64,000 nt of DNA. Origin: Segatella buccae ATCC 33574 (lineage in GTDB: Bacteria > Bacteroidota > Bacteroidia > Bacteroidales > Bacteroidaceae). The stretch covers positions 507,367 through 571,366 of the forward strand of contig NZ_GL586311.1 of NCBI RefSeq assembly GCF_000184945.1, in the 5' to 3' direction. Shown here in pieces: positions 52,401 to 60,579 of the stretch. How positions within the stretch are numbered: position 1 is the stretch's first letter; every line of letters starts with the position of its first letter. Made by a program: the position numbers and the translations under genes. The notes beneath the pieces were generated by a model, which saw only the letters and a program-made list of their open reading frames with translations, did not search any database and was not told the DNA's origin.

Positions 52401-52744
52401 GAGACGAAAAGCGTACTGATGTGCCCGTGATTGCCTCAAGATGGCAGAACACCCAAGATGAGAATCTGAAATACGCCTACAATGCTTACAACTACTCGGA
52501 TGTGCGTGTGGCCAAGGGAGACTTCATCCGCATGAAGGAAATCGCCCTGACCTACGACTTCCCCAAGCCTTGGCTCAATCCCATGGGCGTCAACAATCTT
52601 TCATTGAAGCTGCAGGCCACCAACCTCTTCCTCATCTATGCCGACAAGAAGCTCAACGGACAGGATCCGGAATTCTTCAACACCGGCGGTGTGGCAGTTC
52701 CGGTGCCCAAACAGTTTACGCTTACAGTAAGATTAGGTCTTTAA
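49436..52744 (+). CDS. SusC-family TonB-dependent transporter (pair 3, peptidase-associated)
   Basis: The 1102-residue protein has a signal peptide (LFLVGLFLSAGMAFAQ), a carboxypeptidase-D-like domain (ISGTVVSQEDGEPIIGASV), a diverged TonB-interaction stretch LQEVVVTGLTTMDKRLFSG, a plug (PKIRVRGATSIFGSSKPLWVVDG, YGARAMAGVIVVTTKKG) and a barrel ending FTLTVRLGL. The N-terminal 90 residues are close to those of the second SusC, the barrel is not. It heads an operon without any glycosidase but with a metallopeptidase lipoprotein, so the cargo may be peptides or glycopeptides; that is inference from context. Confidence 0.92.
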   Translation: MEKRFTLFLVGLFLSAGMAFAQTKISGTVVSQEDGEPIIGASVLVQGSKVGAVTDVDGHFTLDVPAGKKLVISYIGMQTQTINASANMKVALIQDNKTLQEVVVTGLTTMDKRLFSGATTKLDASTTKLDGMADISRSLEGRAAGVSVQNVSGTFGTAPKIRVRGATSIFGSSKPLWVVDGVIMEDVVDVDADDLSSGDANTLISSAIAGLNSDDIESFQILKDGSATSIYGARAMAGVIVVTTKKGRAGQAHVSYTGEYTMRLKPSYSNFNIMNSQDQMEVYQELQQKGFLNYAETATAMNSGVYGKLYQLLSQYDATTGQFAVANTEEAKLAYLRAAEYRNTNWFDQLFSNAVMHNHSVSVSGGTDKSQYYASLSAMFDPGWTKASKVQRYTANLNTTYNVSKYIDINLIGNASYRKQKAPGTLNSEVDPVNGEVKRDFDINPYSYAINTSRTLDPNEFYTRNYAPFNILHELDNNYLDLNVNDFRVSASIDYKPIRKLKLTLLGAMKGASTSQEHYIRDESNQAQAYRAMPTAAIRDRNPFLYKDPDNVYALPISVLPYGGIYERTDNRSFGWDTRISASYNDVIADKHIINFYAGMETNYTDRHTTWFRGWGLQYTKGEVPLYAYQVFKRGLEEGSDYFNMKNTHYRSAAFFGTATYSYQGRYQVTGTMRYEGTNYLGKATSARWLPTWNVSSAWNAHEEKWFANTFKDVLTHGTFRLSYSLTGDRPPVTNALPIYKSENPWRPFTSVQESGLTQTLGNPELTYEKKHEFNVGLDLGFLKNRINFSIDAYWRNNYDLIGYANTQLYGEGQVANVASMKSNGVEFSLSTQNIKTTDFSWNTNLIFSYAHNEITDLYSPARIIDLVKGTGYPLVGYPVRSIFSIPFKGLNRDGLPTFLDQDGNITTTGIYFQTRDQSKTKFLKYEGPVDPTVTGSLGNVFKYKNWTLNVFLTYSFGNVVRLDDVFKSKYDDLSSMTKEFRNRWTHAGDEKRTDVPVIASRWQNTQDENLKYAYNAYNYSDVRVAKGDFIRMKEIALTYDFPKPWLNPMGVNNLSLKLQATNLFLIYADKKLNGQDPEFFNTGGVAVPVPKQFTLTVRLGL

Positions 52745-52762
52745 TTTAGAAAAAGAACAACA

Positions 52763-54349
52763 ATGAAAACGAAGAATATCATCTATCCGGTATTGCTCGG
52801 TATCGTCTCGGCACTTACGCTGACATCGTGCAACGATTTTCTCGACACCATGCCCGACAACCGCACCACGCTGGACTCACAGGAAAAGATATCCGACCTG
52901 CTGGTCACAGCCTATCCTTCCAACCAGTATGCCGTGATCAACGAGCTGATTTCCGACAACACCGATTACTACGGAGCCACCAATCCCAACGGCGACCGCT
53001 TCGGCGACCAGCTGTTTTTCTGGAAAGACATCACCGAAGCGAGCAACGAAGCACCTTACAACCTGTGGCTCAGCTGCTACAAGGCCGCAGCCGCGGCCAA
53101 CCAGGCTTTGGCCTCGCTCGACGAGTTGAAGCAAGACAACGAGCAGGCGCGCACCTCCCGTGCCGAAGCTCTGCTTTGCCGGGCATACGCCCATTTCGTA
53201 CTCGTGAACGAGTTCTCACTCAACTACAACTCCAAGACTTCCGCTACCGACCCGGGCATTCCCGTGACCACCTCTGTGGAAGCCATCAATGTCAAGAAAG
53301 ACCGGGGCAACGTGGCACAGGTCTACGAACAGATAGACCGTGACATTCAAGCTGCTCTGCCACTGATGAGCGACAACTACACTGTGCCCAAATACCATTT
53401 CAACAAGCGTGCCGCCTATGCTTTTGCCACTCGTTTCTATCTTTTCTATGAAAAGTGGGACAAGGCTGTGGAATATGCCAACCTGTGTCTGGGAACCAAC
53501 CCGGGAGCCAACCTCCGCGACTGGAAGGTGTTGGGCGGCATGGCACAGAAGCAGGAGGCACTTGCCAACCACTACATTGACGCTTCGCTGAACTGCAACC
53601 TGCTGCTTTCGACATTCCATACGTCTGCCGGATTATATCTTGGAGCATACACCTATTACAAGAGATACTCCCACGGTCGTTATCTTGGAGACAACGAGGA
53701 CATGAATGCCGTCAATGTATGGGGAACGGCCGACTATTACGAGAAGCCACTTTCCATGGCCGGCAGTAATTTCGATGTTTGTCTGATGATGAAAATACCC
53801 GACCTGTTCGAATATAAAGATCCCGTTGCCCGGACCGGTTACAACCGCACGGTGCTGGCTCTCTTCACCATGGACGAAACGTTGCTCAACCGCGCCGAGG
53901 CCTACATCATGCTCAAGCAGTATGACAAGGCGGCTGCTGACATGAACGTATGGATGCACAACATCACCAACACCTCCGTACAGCTGACCCCGAAAGTCAT
54001 TCAGAAGTTCTACGAGAGTGTCGCTTATTCCTACTCCGACCAAGCCGGCATCATGTCTACCGTGAAGAAGCACCTGCACCCGGCCTTCAGCATCGACGAG
54101 GAAGGATCTGTACAAGAGACCATGTTGCAGTGCGTGCTCGGCTTCCGCCGCATCGAGACAATGCACTACGGCAACCGTTGGTGGGATGTGAAACGCTACG
54201 GCATTGAAATCGTACGCCGCGAGATGGGAGCTGACGGAAAGCCTTCCAAACTGCTCGACGTGATGAAAAAAGACGATCCGCGTCGTGCCATCCAGATTCC
54301 GATGCAAGTACGTGAAGCCGGTATGGCAGCCAATCCACGCAACCAATAA
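52763..54349 (+). CDS. SusD-family surface lipoprotein (pair 3)
   Basis: The 528-residue lipoprotein has its lipobox at LTSC (Cys23) and the typical start CNDFLDTMPDNRTTL. SusD core features are AEALLCRAYAHFVLVNEFS, PKYHFNKRAAYAFATRFYLFYEKWDKAVEYA, and MDETLLNRAEAYIMLKQYDKAAADM; near the C-terminus RRIETMHYGNRWWDVKRYGIEI and DPRRAIQIP. It starts 18 bp after the third susC. It should bind the external substrate of that transporter. Confidence 0.92.
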   Translation: MKTKNIIYPVLLGIVSALTLTSCNDFLDTMPDNRTTLDSQEKISDLLVTAYPSNQYAVINELISDNTDYYGATNPNGDRFGDQLFFWKDITEASNEAPYNLWLSCYKAAAAANQALASLDELKQDNEQARTSRAEALLCRAYAHFVLVNEFSLNYNSKTSATDPGIPVTTSVEAINVKKDRGNVAQVYEQIDRDIQAALPLMSDNYTVPKYHFNKRAAYAFATRFYLFYEKWDKAVEYANLCLGTNPGANLRDWKVLGGMAQKQEALANHYIDASLNCNLLLSTFHTSAGLYLGAYTYYKRYSHGRYLGDNEDMNAVNVWGTADYYEKPLSMAGSNFDVCLMMKIPDLFEYKDPVARTGYNRTVLALFTMDETLLNRAEAYIMLKQYDKAAADMNVWMHNITNTSVQLTPKVIQKFYESVAYSYSDQAGIMSTVKKHLHPAFSIDEEGSVQETMLQCVLGFRRIETMHYGNRWWDVKRYGIEIVRREMGADGKPSKLLDVMKKDDPRRAIQIPMQVREAGMAANPRNQ

Positions 54350-54378
54350 GACAATAACTTTCTAACAAAGAATTTCTT

Positions 54379-55287
54379 ATGAAAAAGCATTTTATATATA
54401 CACTACTGCTGCTGACTTCGGTTGGGTTGGGTCTGGCTTCCTGCTCGGAAGACGACCTGAACTCCGTCAGCGTCATCAAAAAGTCGAATGTCGAGCTCAA
54501 CGACTTCGACAAGTGGCTCCAGAACAACTATGTGGAACCCTACAACATCCAGTTCCTCTATCGCTACAACCACAACGAGACCGACATGAACTACTACAAC
54601 GTGCCGGCCGACTATGACAAAGCCATCATGCTGGCAAAGGTTGTGAAATACACTTGTGTGGAAGCCTACGACCAAGTGGCCGGCATCACTTTCACCCGTT
54701 CCTATTTCCCCAAGATGCTCTATGCCACAGGAGACTTCCAGTATCGCAACAACGGCACGATGATTCTTGGTACGGCTGAAGGAGGAAAGAAGATATTCCT
54801 GGCCGGCACCAACTACCTCACACGCTACATTAAAGATCGTGACGCGTTGAATGAGTTGTATCTGAAGACTATTCATCATGAGTTCACCCACATTCTCAAC
54901 CAGACAAAAAACTACTCGGCAGACTTCCAGCTCATTACCGGTACCGGCTATGTGAGCGACTCTTGGAGCACCGAGAAGTACGGAAAGGAATCCTATTATC
55001 TGCCTCATGGCTTCATCTCGGCCTATTCGCAGCACTCCCATCAGGAGGACTTTGCCGAGATGCTGTCCATCTATGTCACCAACACATCCGCACAATGGGA
55101 CAAATGGATCAAAGAAGCCGGAACCACAGGCGGCCCGCTCATCACCTCTAAACTCGACATCGTGCGCGAGTATATGAAGAACCAGTGGAATATTGACATC
55201 GACAGACTCCGTGACGCCGTCTTGCAGCGCGAAGACGACGTGGTGTCGGGCAAAGTGGATGTATCGTCGAATTTGACTGTCAAATAA
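54379..55287 (+). CDS. Putative zinc metallopeptidase lipoprotein (Peptidase_Mx1-like)
   Basis: The 302-residue protein has a lipoprotein signal (LGLASCSED, Cys22) and the zinc motif IHHEFTHIL with His167, Glu168 and His171; the downstream HQEDFAEMLSIY offers acidic third ligands in gluzincin style. Such SusD-linked metallopeptidase lipoproteins (PF15890 type) are common in Bacteroidota but have hardly been studied. Surface exposure next to SusC/D suggests trimming of peptides before import. It starts 29 bp after susD and precedes the DUF4302-like gene by 15 bp. Confidence 0.8.
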   Translation: MKKHFIYTLLLLTSVGLGLASCSEDDLNSVSVIKKSNVELNDFDKWLQNNYVEPYNIQFLYRYNHNETDMNYYNVPADYDKAIMLAKVVKYTCVEAYDQVAGITFTRSYFPKMLYATGDFQYRNNGTMILGTAEGGKKIFLAGTNYLTRYIKDRDALNELYLKTIHHEFTHILNQTKNYSADFQLITGTGYVSDSWSTEKYGKESYYLPHGFISAYSQHSHQEDFAEMLSIYVTNTSAQWDKWIKEAGTTGGPLITSKLDIVREYMKNQWNIDIDRLRDAVLQREDDVVSGKVDVSSNLTVK

Positions 55288-55302
55288 TTAAAGTAAACGG
55301 TT

Positions 55303-56916
55303 ATGAAGAACTATAAAACATTAACATATCTGCTGTTAACACTTCCACTTGTGTTTCTCCAGTCCTGCTTGAAAGATCAGGAAGACAAGTTTTCCGAGCC
55401 CGCTTCCGAACGCATGGAGAAGTTTTTGAGCAATGCCCAATCCACTTTGACAGCCTCGGAAGAAGGTTGGGTGCTGGATTATTTTCCCGACGACAATCAA
55501 CTCTACGGAGGTTTTGTCTACACTGTGAAGTTCACAAAAGACAAGGCCACTGTCGGTTGCGAACTGGCCAACGATGCCACTGCCGAACTGACATCGCTCT
55601 ATCGCATGACGGCAGACAACGGTCCTGTACTTTCGTTTGATTCGGGGAACGACTTTATCCATTATTTCGCCACTCCCAACGGTGAGCACACCAAGGCATA
55701 CGGAGGCGATTTCGAGTTTGTCATCGACAGCGTTGGCACCGACATCGTGAAGATACACGGCAAACGCTCACTCAACACCATGTATCTGCGCAAGCTCGCC
55801 AAGCCTGCCTCCCTGTATCTGGCAGAAGTGAAAGGCGTTCAAAATTCGTTTGACTTGACCGAGGCCGACGGCACTGTCAACGACCAGAAGGTTTCGCTGA
55901 CCTTCGAAGGACGCAGAGTCACTTTCACAGCCGGTGAGACATCCGTTACAGAAGCTTACATTTTCTATAATGAGGGCATCCGTCTCTACCAGCCTGTCAC
56001 CATCGCCGGCAAGACCTTCTCGGAACTGAAGTTCGACGCGGCAAAACTTTCGCTGACCGCCACTGATGCAGACGGCGTAGTATTCTATAATCTGCCAACC
56101 AACCTCGTCGTCAATGATGAAGCTTTCTCCCGCAATTTCTTTGCAAAGGACTTGACCGCAGTAGAAGTCAAGACCGGTGGAAGTTGGCTCAAAGCAACCA
56201 AGACCGAAAACGGTATCACACTGGCAGCCGATGCCAACACAACCGGCCATCCACGTGCAGGAAGAGTCAAGCTGACCAAGAACGGTGGCGATTCGGTTAT
56301 CATCAGGGTGACACAGGTGGAATTTGACAAAGACATTGCCGGCACCTACACGCTCGCCTATGTGGATGGCGACAATGTGAAGTCAACAGCTTCGGCCACA
56401 TTGGACCGCCATGAGGGGAATGTGCGTTTCCGCTGGGTTTATCAAAAGGCTGCCATGTTCACCGTTCCCGTAACGTGGGATGAGAAGACTGCCACCCTCT
56501 CTGTAGAAAGTGGACAGTACTGGGGTTCGATTTCCACAACAGATGGAAGCACCTATTACGTCTACGACATACTCCTCGACAAGACTCAGAGACTATGGAC
56601 CTCATACAACAAAGGGGTATTCGTGAACGCGCGTTTCAACTATGACGAAAAGAACAATGCCACAGTAGCCCGGTTCACAGGACAAGTCGGCAAGGGAGAG
56701 TTCGGCAGTTTCCTGCTCCGCATCTTCACGGCAAAATCGCCCACCAAGGCTAATGACAAAGGAACTTTGGATCTCATCACCTCCCCAATACTTGTCAGAC
56801 AATATGGAGCTGCACCTGCCAAGGCGGGGATAGCATTCTCCTATCTGAAAGCTCCGGAGGTCCAATCGTCCACCTCTCTTTCAGCAGTTGCTCCACTTTT
56901 TAACTCCAAGCAATAA
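55303..56916 (+). CDS. DUF4302-like surface lipoprotein
   Basis: The 537-residue protein has a lipoprotein signal (LPLVFLQSCLKDQ, Cys22) and begins with the pattern of the DUF4302 family (FSEPASERMEKFLSNAQSTLTASEEGWVLDYFPD...YGGFVYTVKF). Later parts are beta-rich, including a stretch around residues 295-345 (WLKATKTENGITLAADANTTGHPRAGRVKLTKNG) like a BACON/Ig sandwich inserted in the chain. Function unknown; in this context it should be an accessory binding protein of the SusC/D complex. It is 13 bp from the next lipoprotein gene. Confidence 0.75.
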   Translation: MKNYKTLTYLLLTLPLVFLQSCLKDQEDKFSEPASERMEKFLSNAQSTLTASEEGWVLDYFPDDNQLYGGFVYTVKFTKDKATVGCELANDATAELTSLYRMTADNGPVLSFDSGNDFIHYFATPNGEHTKAYGGDFEFVIDSVGTDIVKIHGKRSLNTMYLRKLAKPASLYLAEVKGVQNSFDLTEADGTVNDQKVSLTFEGRRVTFTAGETSVTEAYIFYNEGIRLYQPVTIAGKTFSELKFDAAKLSLTATDADGVVFYNLPTNLVVNDEAFSRNFFAKDLTAVEVKTGGSWLKATKTENGITLAADANTTGHPRAGRVKLTKNGGDSVIIRVTQVEFDKDIAGTYTLAYVDGDNVKSTASATLDRHEGNVRFRWVYQKAAMFTVPVTWDEKTATLSVESGQYWGSISTTDGSTYYVYDILLDKTQRLWTSYNKGVFVNARFNYDEKNNATVARFTGQVGKGEFGSFLLRIFTAKSPTKANDKGTLDLITSPILVRQYGAAPAKAGIAFSYLKAPEVQSSTSLSAVAPLFNSKQ

Positions 56917-56929
56917 ACATCAGACAAAG

Positions 56930-58084
56930 ATGAAAAAGATATATTATCTCATGCTGCTCCTTGTAGCAGCAGTCTCCTTCACCTCGTGCAACGACGACAC
57001 CGACAATCCATACGAAAGAACGTCACAACTGAAGGTTTTGCGCTCGAGCGTGTTGTTTGATTCCAAAGGAGGTACAGGTTTCGTCAAGTTCGAAGCACCG
57101 TCGGCCATCACGGCTACGCTCAACAGTTCATGGGCCACAGCCACCGTCCAAGGCGACAGTGTGCGTGTCGTGGCTACAGCCAACGAAGCCTATGAGGGGC
57201 GTGCCTCAGTGCTCACCGTCCGGTGCGGAGAAGACTCCGTGCAGCTCACGGTCCAGCAGCTGGGCATGGTGGTCTCCATAAATGTCGACAGTTCCATTGT
57301 TGTGGGCGATGAAGCCTCAAAAGTGGGCTACCGCATTTCCACTTCCAACAAGGTCACCTTCACCTCTTCCGCCGACTGGCTCACAGGAACCGCCACCAAC
57401 GACAGCCTGTTCGTCAACTATGGCAAGAACGCAACGGGCAGCATCCGCACCGGAGTGCTCCACTACCAATGCGGCAATTTGAAAGACTCTATCGTGGTGA
57501 CCCAGGGAGCATTGGCAGACATTACCAACAAGCAATATCTGCTCGGTGGCAAGAACTATTTCAAGGAGGGGACCCCCTTGATAGCCTATGTCGCTAAAAT
57601 CGTTGACAAGAAAGGCAAACTCTTCCTCGAAATACCGTCGTTCAACTGGAGTATTCCCGTCACTTTCAATGCCTCCACACTAAGCATCAGCCTCACTTCG
57701 GGCAATTTGATCGGCAGGCTGAAGATCAAGGAGACCGACGCCTATGTCTTCATGCTCATGTTCAACCATCAGGATCTCAAGAGCACCATCGTGTTGGATA
57801 ACAGTGCCACCATGACAGGTGCATTCAATGTGATTCCCGAGGTAGGCACAATGTGTCTCTTCGAAGGCAGCAAGGGCAGCACCGGTGCTACGTTCGACAC
57901 CATGCTATTCTCCGGTTTCAAGACCGACAAGCTGTCGACTGAAGACTACATCGGCAACATTATCGGCCTCATCGACCCACTGTTGCAGGAATACACTCCG
58001 ACAGCAGCCAAAGCAAGTCAGGCTCCCAAACACATTCTTCGTGCTTCGGAAGCTAACGGCAACGATTGGAAGATCATTCGATAA
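56930..58084 (+). CDS. BACON-like surface lipoprotein
   Basis: The ATG at 56930 (384 residues, MKKIYYLMLLLVAAVSFTSC, Cys20) is chosen because it gives a clean lipobox; an in-frame ATG at 56888 overlaps the previous gene. Two BACON-type modules follow: FDSKGGTGFVKFEAP...SSWATATVQGDSVRVVATANEA, with LTVRCGEDSVQLTVQQLG, then a second (STSNKVTFTSSADWLTGTATN). The C-terminal half (KQYLLGGKNYFKEGTPLIAYVAKI) is a domain I do not recognise. BACON modules are thought to bind glycans, glycoproteins or to hold proteins away from the cell surface. It ends the operon; a strong terminator follows. Confidence 0.78.
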   Translation: MKKIYYLMLLLVAAVSFTSCNDDTDNPYERTSQLKVLRSSVLFDSKGGTGFVKFEAPSAITATLNSSWATATVQGDSVRVVATANEAYEGRASVLTVRCGEDSVQLTVQQLGMVVSINVDSSIVVGDEASKVGYRISTSNKVTFTSSADWLTGTATNDSLFVNYGKNATGSIRTGVLHYQCGNLKDSIVVTQGALADITNKQYLLGGKNYFKEGTPLIAYVAKIVDKKGKLFLEIPSFNWSIPVTFNASTLSISLTSGNLIGRLKIKETDAYVFMLMFNHQDLKSTIVLDNSATMTGAFNVIPEVGTMCLFEGSKGSTGATFDTMLFSGFKTDKLSTEDYIGNIIGLIDPLLQEYTPTAAKASQAPKHILRASEANGNDWKIIR

Positions 58085-58143
58085 GCATTCGTAGGAGCGA
58101 CAAGCCGCTTACAGGCGGTACACCTCCAACGCGTCAAAAGTAT

Positions 58144-58180
58144 AAAGTCCCCGGTGCATGACACATCGGGGACTTTTCAT
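58144..58180 (+). terminator. Terminator of the third Sus operon
   Basis: AAAGTCCCCG (58144-58153) pairs with CGGGGACTTT (58167-58176) around a 13-nt loop, followed by TCATTT. It lies 60 bases after the BACON-like gene, separating it from the M6 protease promoter. Confidence 0.75.
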
Positions 58181-58229
58181 TTCCGGGTTTGGCTTGACAC
58201 GACAAATATGGAGGAATAAGCCCCTTCCA

Positions 58230-58261
58230 TTTGGAACTTATCAAAAAACAGACTATCTTTG
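58230..58261 (+). promoter_or_regulatory. Promoter of the M6 metalloprotease gene
   Basis: TTTG (58230-58233), 20 nt, TATCTTTG (58254-58261): full consensus. The leader to the ATG at 58358 is about 90 nt. Confidence 0.8.
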
Positions 58262-58357
58262 TGACGCAAACACTGCACGTGCTTGCAGAAAGTGCATTTC
58301 AAATGCCGCAGACAGCTTGAAGACAATGGGTAAGGCGGCTTTCCAGAAACAACCAAT

Positions 58358-60109
58358 ATGAAAAGATTTTATGGCCTCATGGCATTGCTGATGGCTGCAA
58401 CCAGCCTATGTGCCGTACCCGCCAAGCGCGGTGTGTGGCGAACGATCGCTCTTGAGAATGGGCAAGAGGTGCGCGTGTGTCTGGTGGGCGACGAGCATCT
58501 GCACTATTGGCAGGCGGCCGACGGGACACGCTATGTGCCATCGGCCGGCGGAAAGTTTGCCAAGGCAGACATGCAACAGTTGGAGCGGCACGCTGCCATC
58601 AGGCGGTCCGGGGCCAACAGCCGGCGGCATGGAGCCATGACGCGTGCCGGCCGTGCCACCCGACAGTTCTATACGGGCACCAAGAAGGGCATTGTGATTC
58701 TGGCAGAATTTACCGACAAGAAATTTGAAAATGAGCACAACCAAGCCCTTTTCCATCAGGTGGCCAACACCCGAGGGTATACCGAGAACGGTTTCCGGGG
58801 AAGCGTGAAAGACTACTTCCTTGCGCAGAGCAACGGCAAGTTCGAACTCGACTTCGATGTGGTGGGCCCCGTCCAACTTTCAAAGGCATACGCCTACTAT
58901 GGCCGAAACGACTGGCAAGGCAATGACTTGCACGCCGGCGAAATGGTGGCCGAGGCCTGCAAGGCGGTGGAAGGCCAAGTGGATTTCCGCAGCTACGACT
59001 GGGATGGCGACGGCTATGTAGACCAGGTGTATGTCATCTACGCCGGGCATGGGGAGAACGACTACCCTGACGACAATGTGATATGGCCGCACGAGTTCAG
59101 TCTCAGTGCGTCCGACTATGGCCAAACACTGACCATTGACGGCGTGAAAGTGGACACCTACGCCTGCTCCTGCGAGATAGACGGCGACGGCTGTCTGGCA
59201 GGCATCGGCACATGGTGCCACGAATTCTCACACTGTTTAGGCTTCCCCGACTTCTACGACACCGAATACCAAGGACACTTCGGCATGGGCGATTGGGACT
59301 TGATGAGTTCCGGATCCTACAACGGCACTTCTTCCACAGGACAGGGGTCGGGCTATCTGCCGGCAGGATACAGCAGCTACGAGAAGTGGACGGCCGGATG
59401 GATGGAGCCGACCGAACTGGCAGACGAGGACCAAGAAGTGGACCGACTGGAGCCGCAGAGCGAGGGTGGAGGAGCCTACGTGATATACAACCGGGGCAAC
59501 CGCAACGAATACTACCTGCTGGAAAACCGGCAGAAGACAAACTGGGATGCCGAACTGCCGGGCAAGGGACTGCTTGTGCTGCATGTGGATTACGACCAAG
59601 ACATTTGGAATGCCAACATCGTAAACACGTTGGGAAAAACCATCAGGACAAGCTACACAAAGTATGTTTCCAACGACCACGAGAGACTCACCCCCATCCA
59701 CGCCGACAACGATGACGACAGCAACTACTGGAACAGCAACTCCACCTCTTACACCCGCCAGACACAAGAGGGCGACCCCTATCCATACATGGCCAACGAC
59801 AGCCTCACCAACAACTCGGTGCCGGCGGCCAAGGTGTATCACAAAAACGCCGACGGCTCCTACTATCTGAACCGTGGCGTGAAAAATATCCGGCAAAACG
59901 ACGACGGCACCATCTCGTTCAGCTACCTGTCGGCCCCGGCTGCTCCCAACGGAGACAACCCGCCCACCGGCATCAACGGCATAAGCGAAAAGCCAACCGC
60001 CACGCCGGAAGCCATCTACAGCATGAGCGGTGTGTATGTGGGGCGCGATGCAAAGGCACTGAAAAAGGGCATCTACATCAGAGCCGGCAAGAAATTCGTT
60101 GTGAAATAA
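58358..60109 (+). CDS. Secreted M6-family metalloprotease with sorting-type C-terminus
   Basis: The 583-residue protein has a signal peptide (LMALLMAATSLCAVPA), a propeptide-like region, and an M6 (immune inhibitor A-like) catalytic domain with GTKKGIVILAEFTDKKF, GSVKDYFLAQSNGKFELDFDVVGP, YDWDGDGYVDQVYVIYAGHGE and the zinc motif CHEFSHCLGFPDFYD (His288, Glu289, His292, probable third ligand Asp298). GMGDWDLMSSGSYNG follows as the met-turn-like segment. The C-terminal 30 residues (IYSMSGVYVG...LKKGIYIRAGKK) match the type-A sorting domain used by the type IX secretion system of this phylum. It may cleave proteins outside the cell to feed the SusC/D operon upstream, although it has its own promoter. 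Confidence 0.88.
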   Translation: MKRFYGLMALLMAATSLCAVPAKRGVWRTIALENGQEVRVCLVGDEHLHYWQAADGTRYVPSAGGKFAKADMQQLERHAAIRRSGANSRRHGAMTRAGRATRQFYTGTKKGIVILAEFTDKKFENEHNQALFHQVANTRGYTENGFRGSVKDYFLAQSNGKFELDFDVVGPVQLSKAYAYYGRNDWQGNDLHAGEMVAEACKAVEGQVDFRSYDWDGDGYVDQVYVIYAGHGENDYPDDNVIWPHEFSLSASDYGQTLTIDGVKVDTYACSCEIDGDGCLAGIGTWCHEFSHCLGFPDFYDTEYQGHFGMGDWDLMSSGSYNGTSSTGQGSGYLPAGYSSYEKWTAGWMEPTELADEDQEVDRLEPQSEGGGAYVIYNRGNRNEYYLLENRQKTNWDAELPGKGLLVLHVDYDQDIWNANIVNTLGKTIRTSYTKYVSNDHERLTPIHADNDDDSNYWNSNSTSYTRQTQEGDPYPYMANDSLTNNSVPAAKVYHKNADGSYYLNRGVKNIRQNDDGTISFSYLSAPAAPNGDNPPTGINGISEKPTATPEAIYSMSGVYVGRDAKALKKGIYIRAGKKFVVK

Positions 60110-60272
60110 AGCACATCATAACCGACACCGATGAGAGGAAGCTCTGCAAGATGCCCGGATGACAGCGAATAATATCAACAAAAACACATCCGTCAAAACT
60201 CCCCAACCAGAACGGGAGACGGGCTTCAGACCACCCGAAAAGCCCACCGACTGTCTCATTCGGCCCTTTCGA

Positions 60273-60300
60273 GTTTGCGAAAGAGCCACAGTTGGAAGCT
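60273..60300 (-). repeat. Diverged copy of the GC-rich core, opposite orientation
   Basis: The minus strand starts AGCTTCCAACTGTGGCTC and continues TTTCGCAAAC; modules A and B read GCTTCCAAGTGTGGCCC then TTTCGCATGG. The core thus lies downstream of the S41 gene on its own strand, as A and B lie downstream of plus-strand genes. Confidence 0.6.
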
Positions 60301-60301
60301 G

Positions 60302-60337
60302 AAAGGGCCACAGTTGCGATGCAACTGTGGCCCTTTT
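60302..60337. terminator. Perfect 16-bp hairpin between convergent genes
   Basis: AAAGGGCCACAGTTGC (60302-60317) pairs with GCAACTGTGGCCCTTT (60321-60336), loop GAT, T-tract on the plus strand and, by symmetry, TTTC on the minus strand. It can end both the M6 and the S41 transcripts, though it is 190-240 bases from either stop. Confidence 0.7.
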
Positions 60338-60579
60338 GCAAGCCCGTTCGGGCCTTTCCGGCCCCATTTTCAGCCCCTAATTCGTGTCATTAAAATTCAA
60401 GTCATTGATTGTCAACGTTTTAAAGGCACCGCCAAAATTCGCTCATTTGCAACGAACAGGTCGCCCGGTGCAAATATCGCAAGCAGAGAGGCCGAAAACG
60501 AACAAATCGTTTGACAATCCATCTTATCCGGAGAGCCTCCTATGCAATGCGGGACTTACCGCCCTGCGCAGACGGCCCG

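Larger units (their letters stand above)
60110..60579. other. 470-bp non-coding region with an inverted copy of the GC-rich core
   Basis: The gap between the convergent M6 and S41 genes contains a perfect hairpin at 60302-60336 and, at 60273-60300 on the minus strand, a sequence related to the 32-nt core of modules A and B. The rest (60340-60579) shows no gene or strong structure. Confidence 0.65.
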
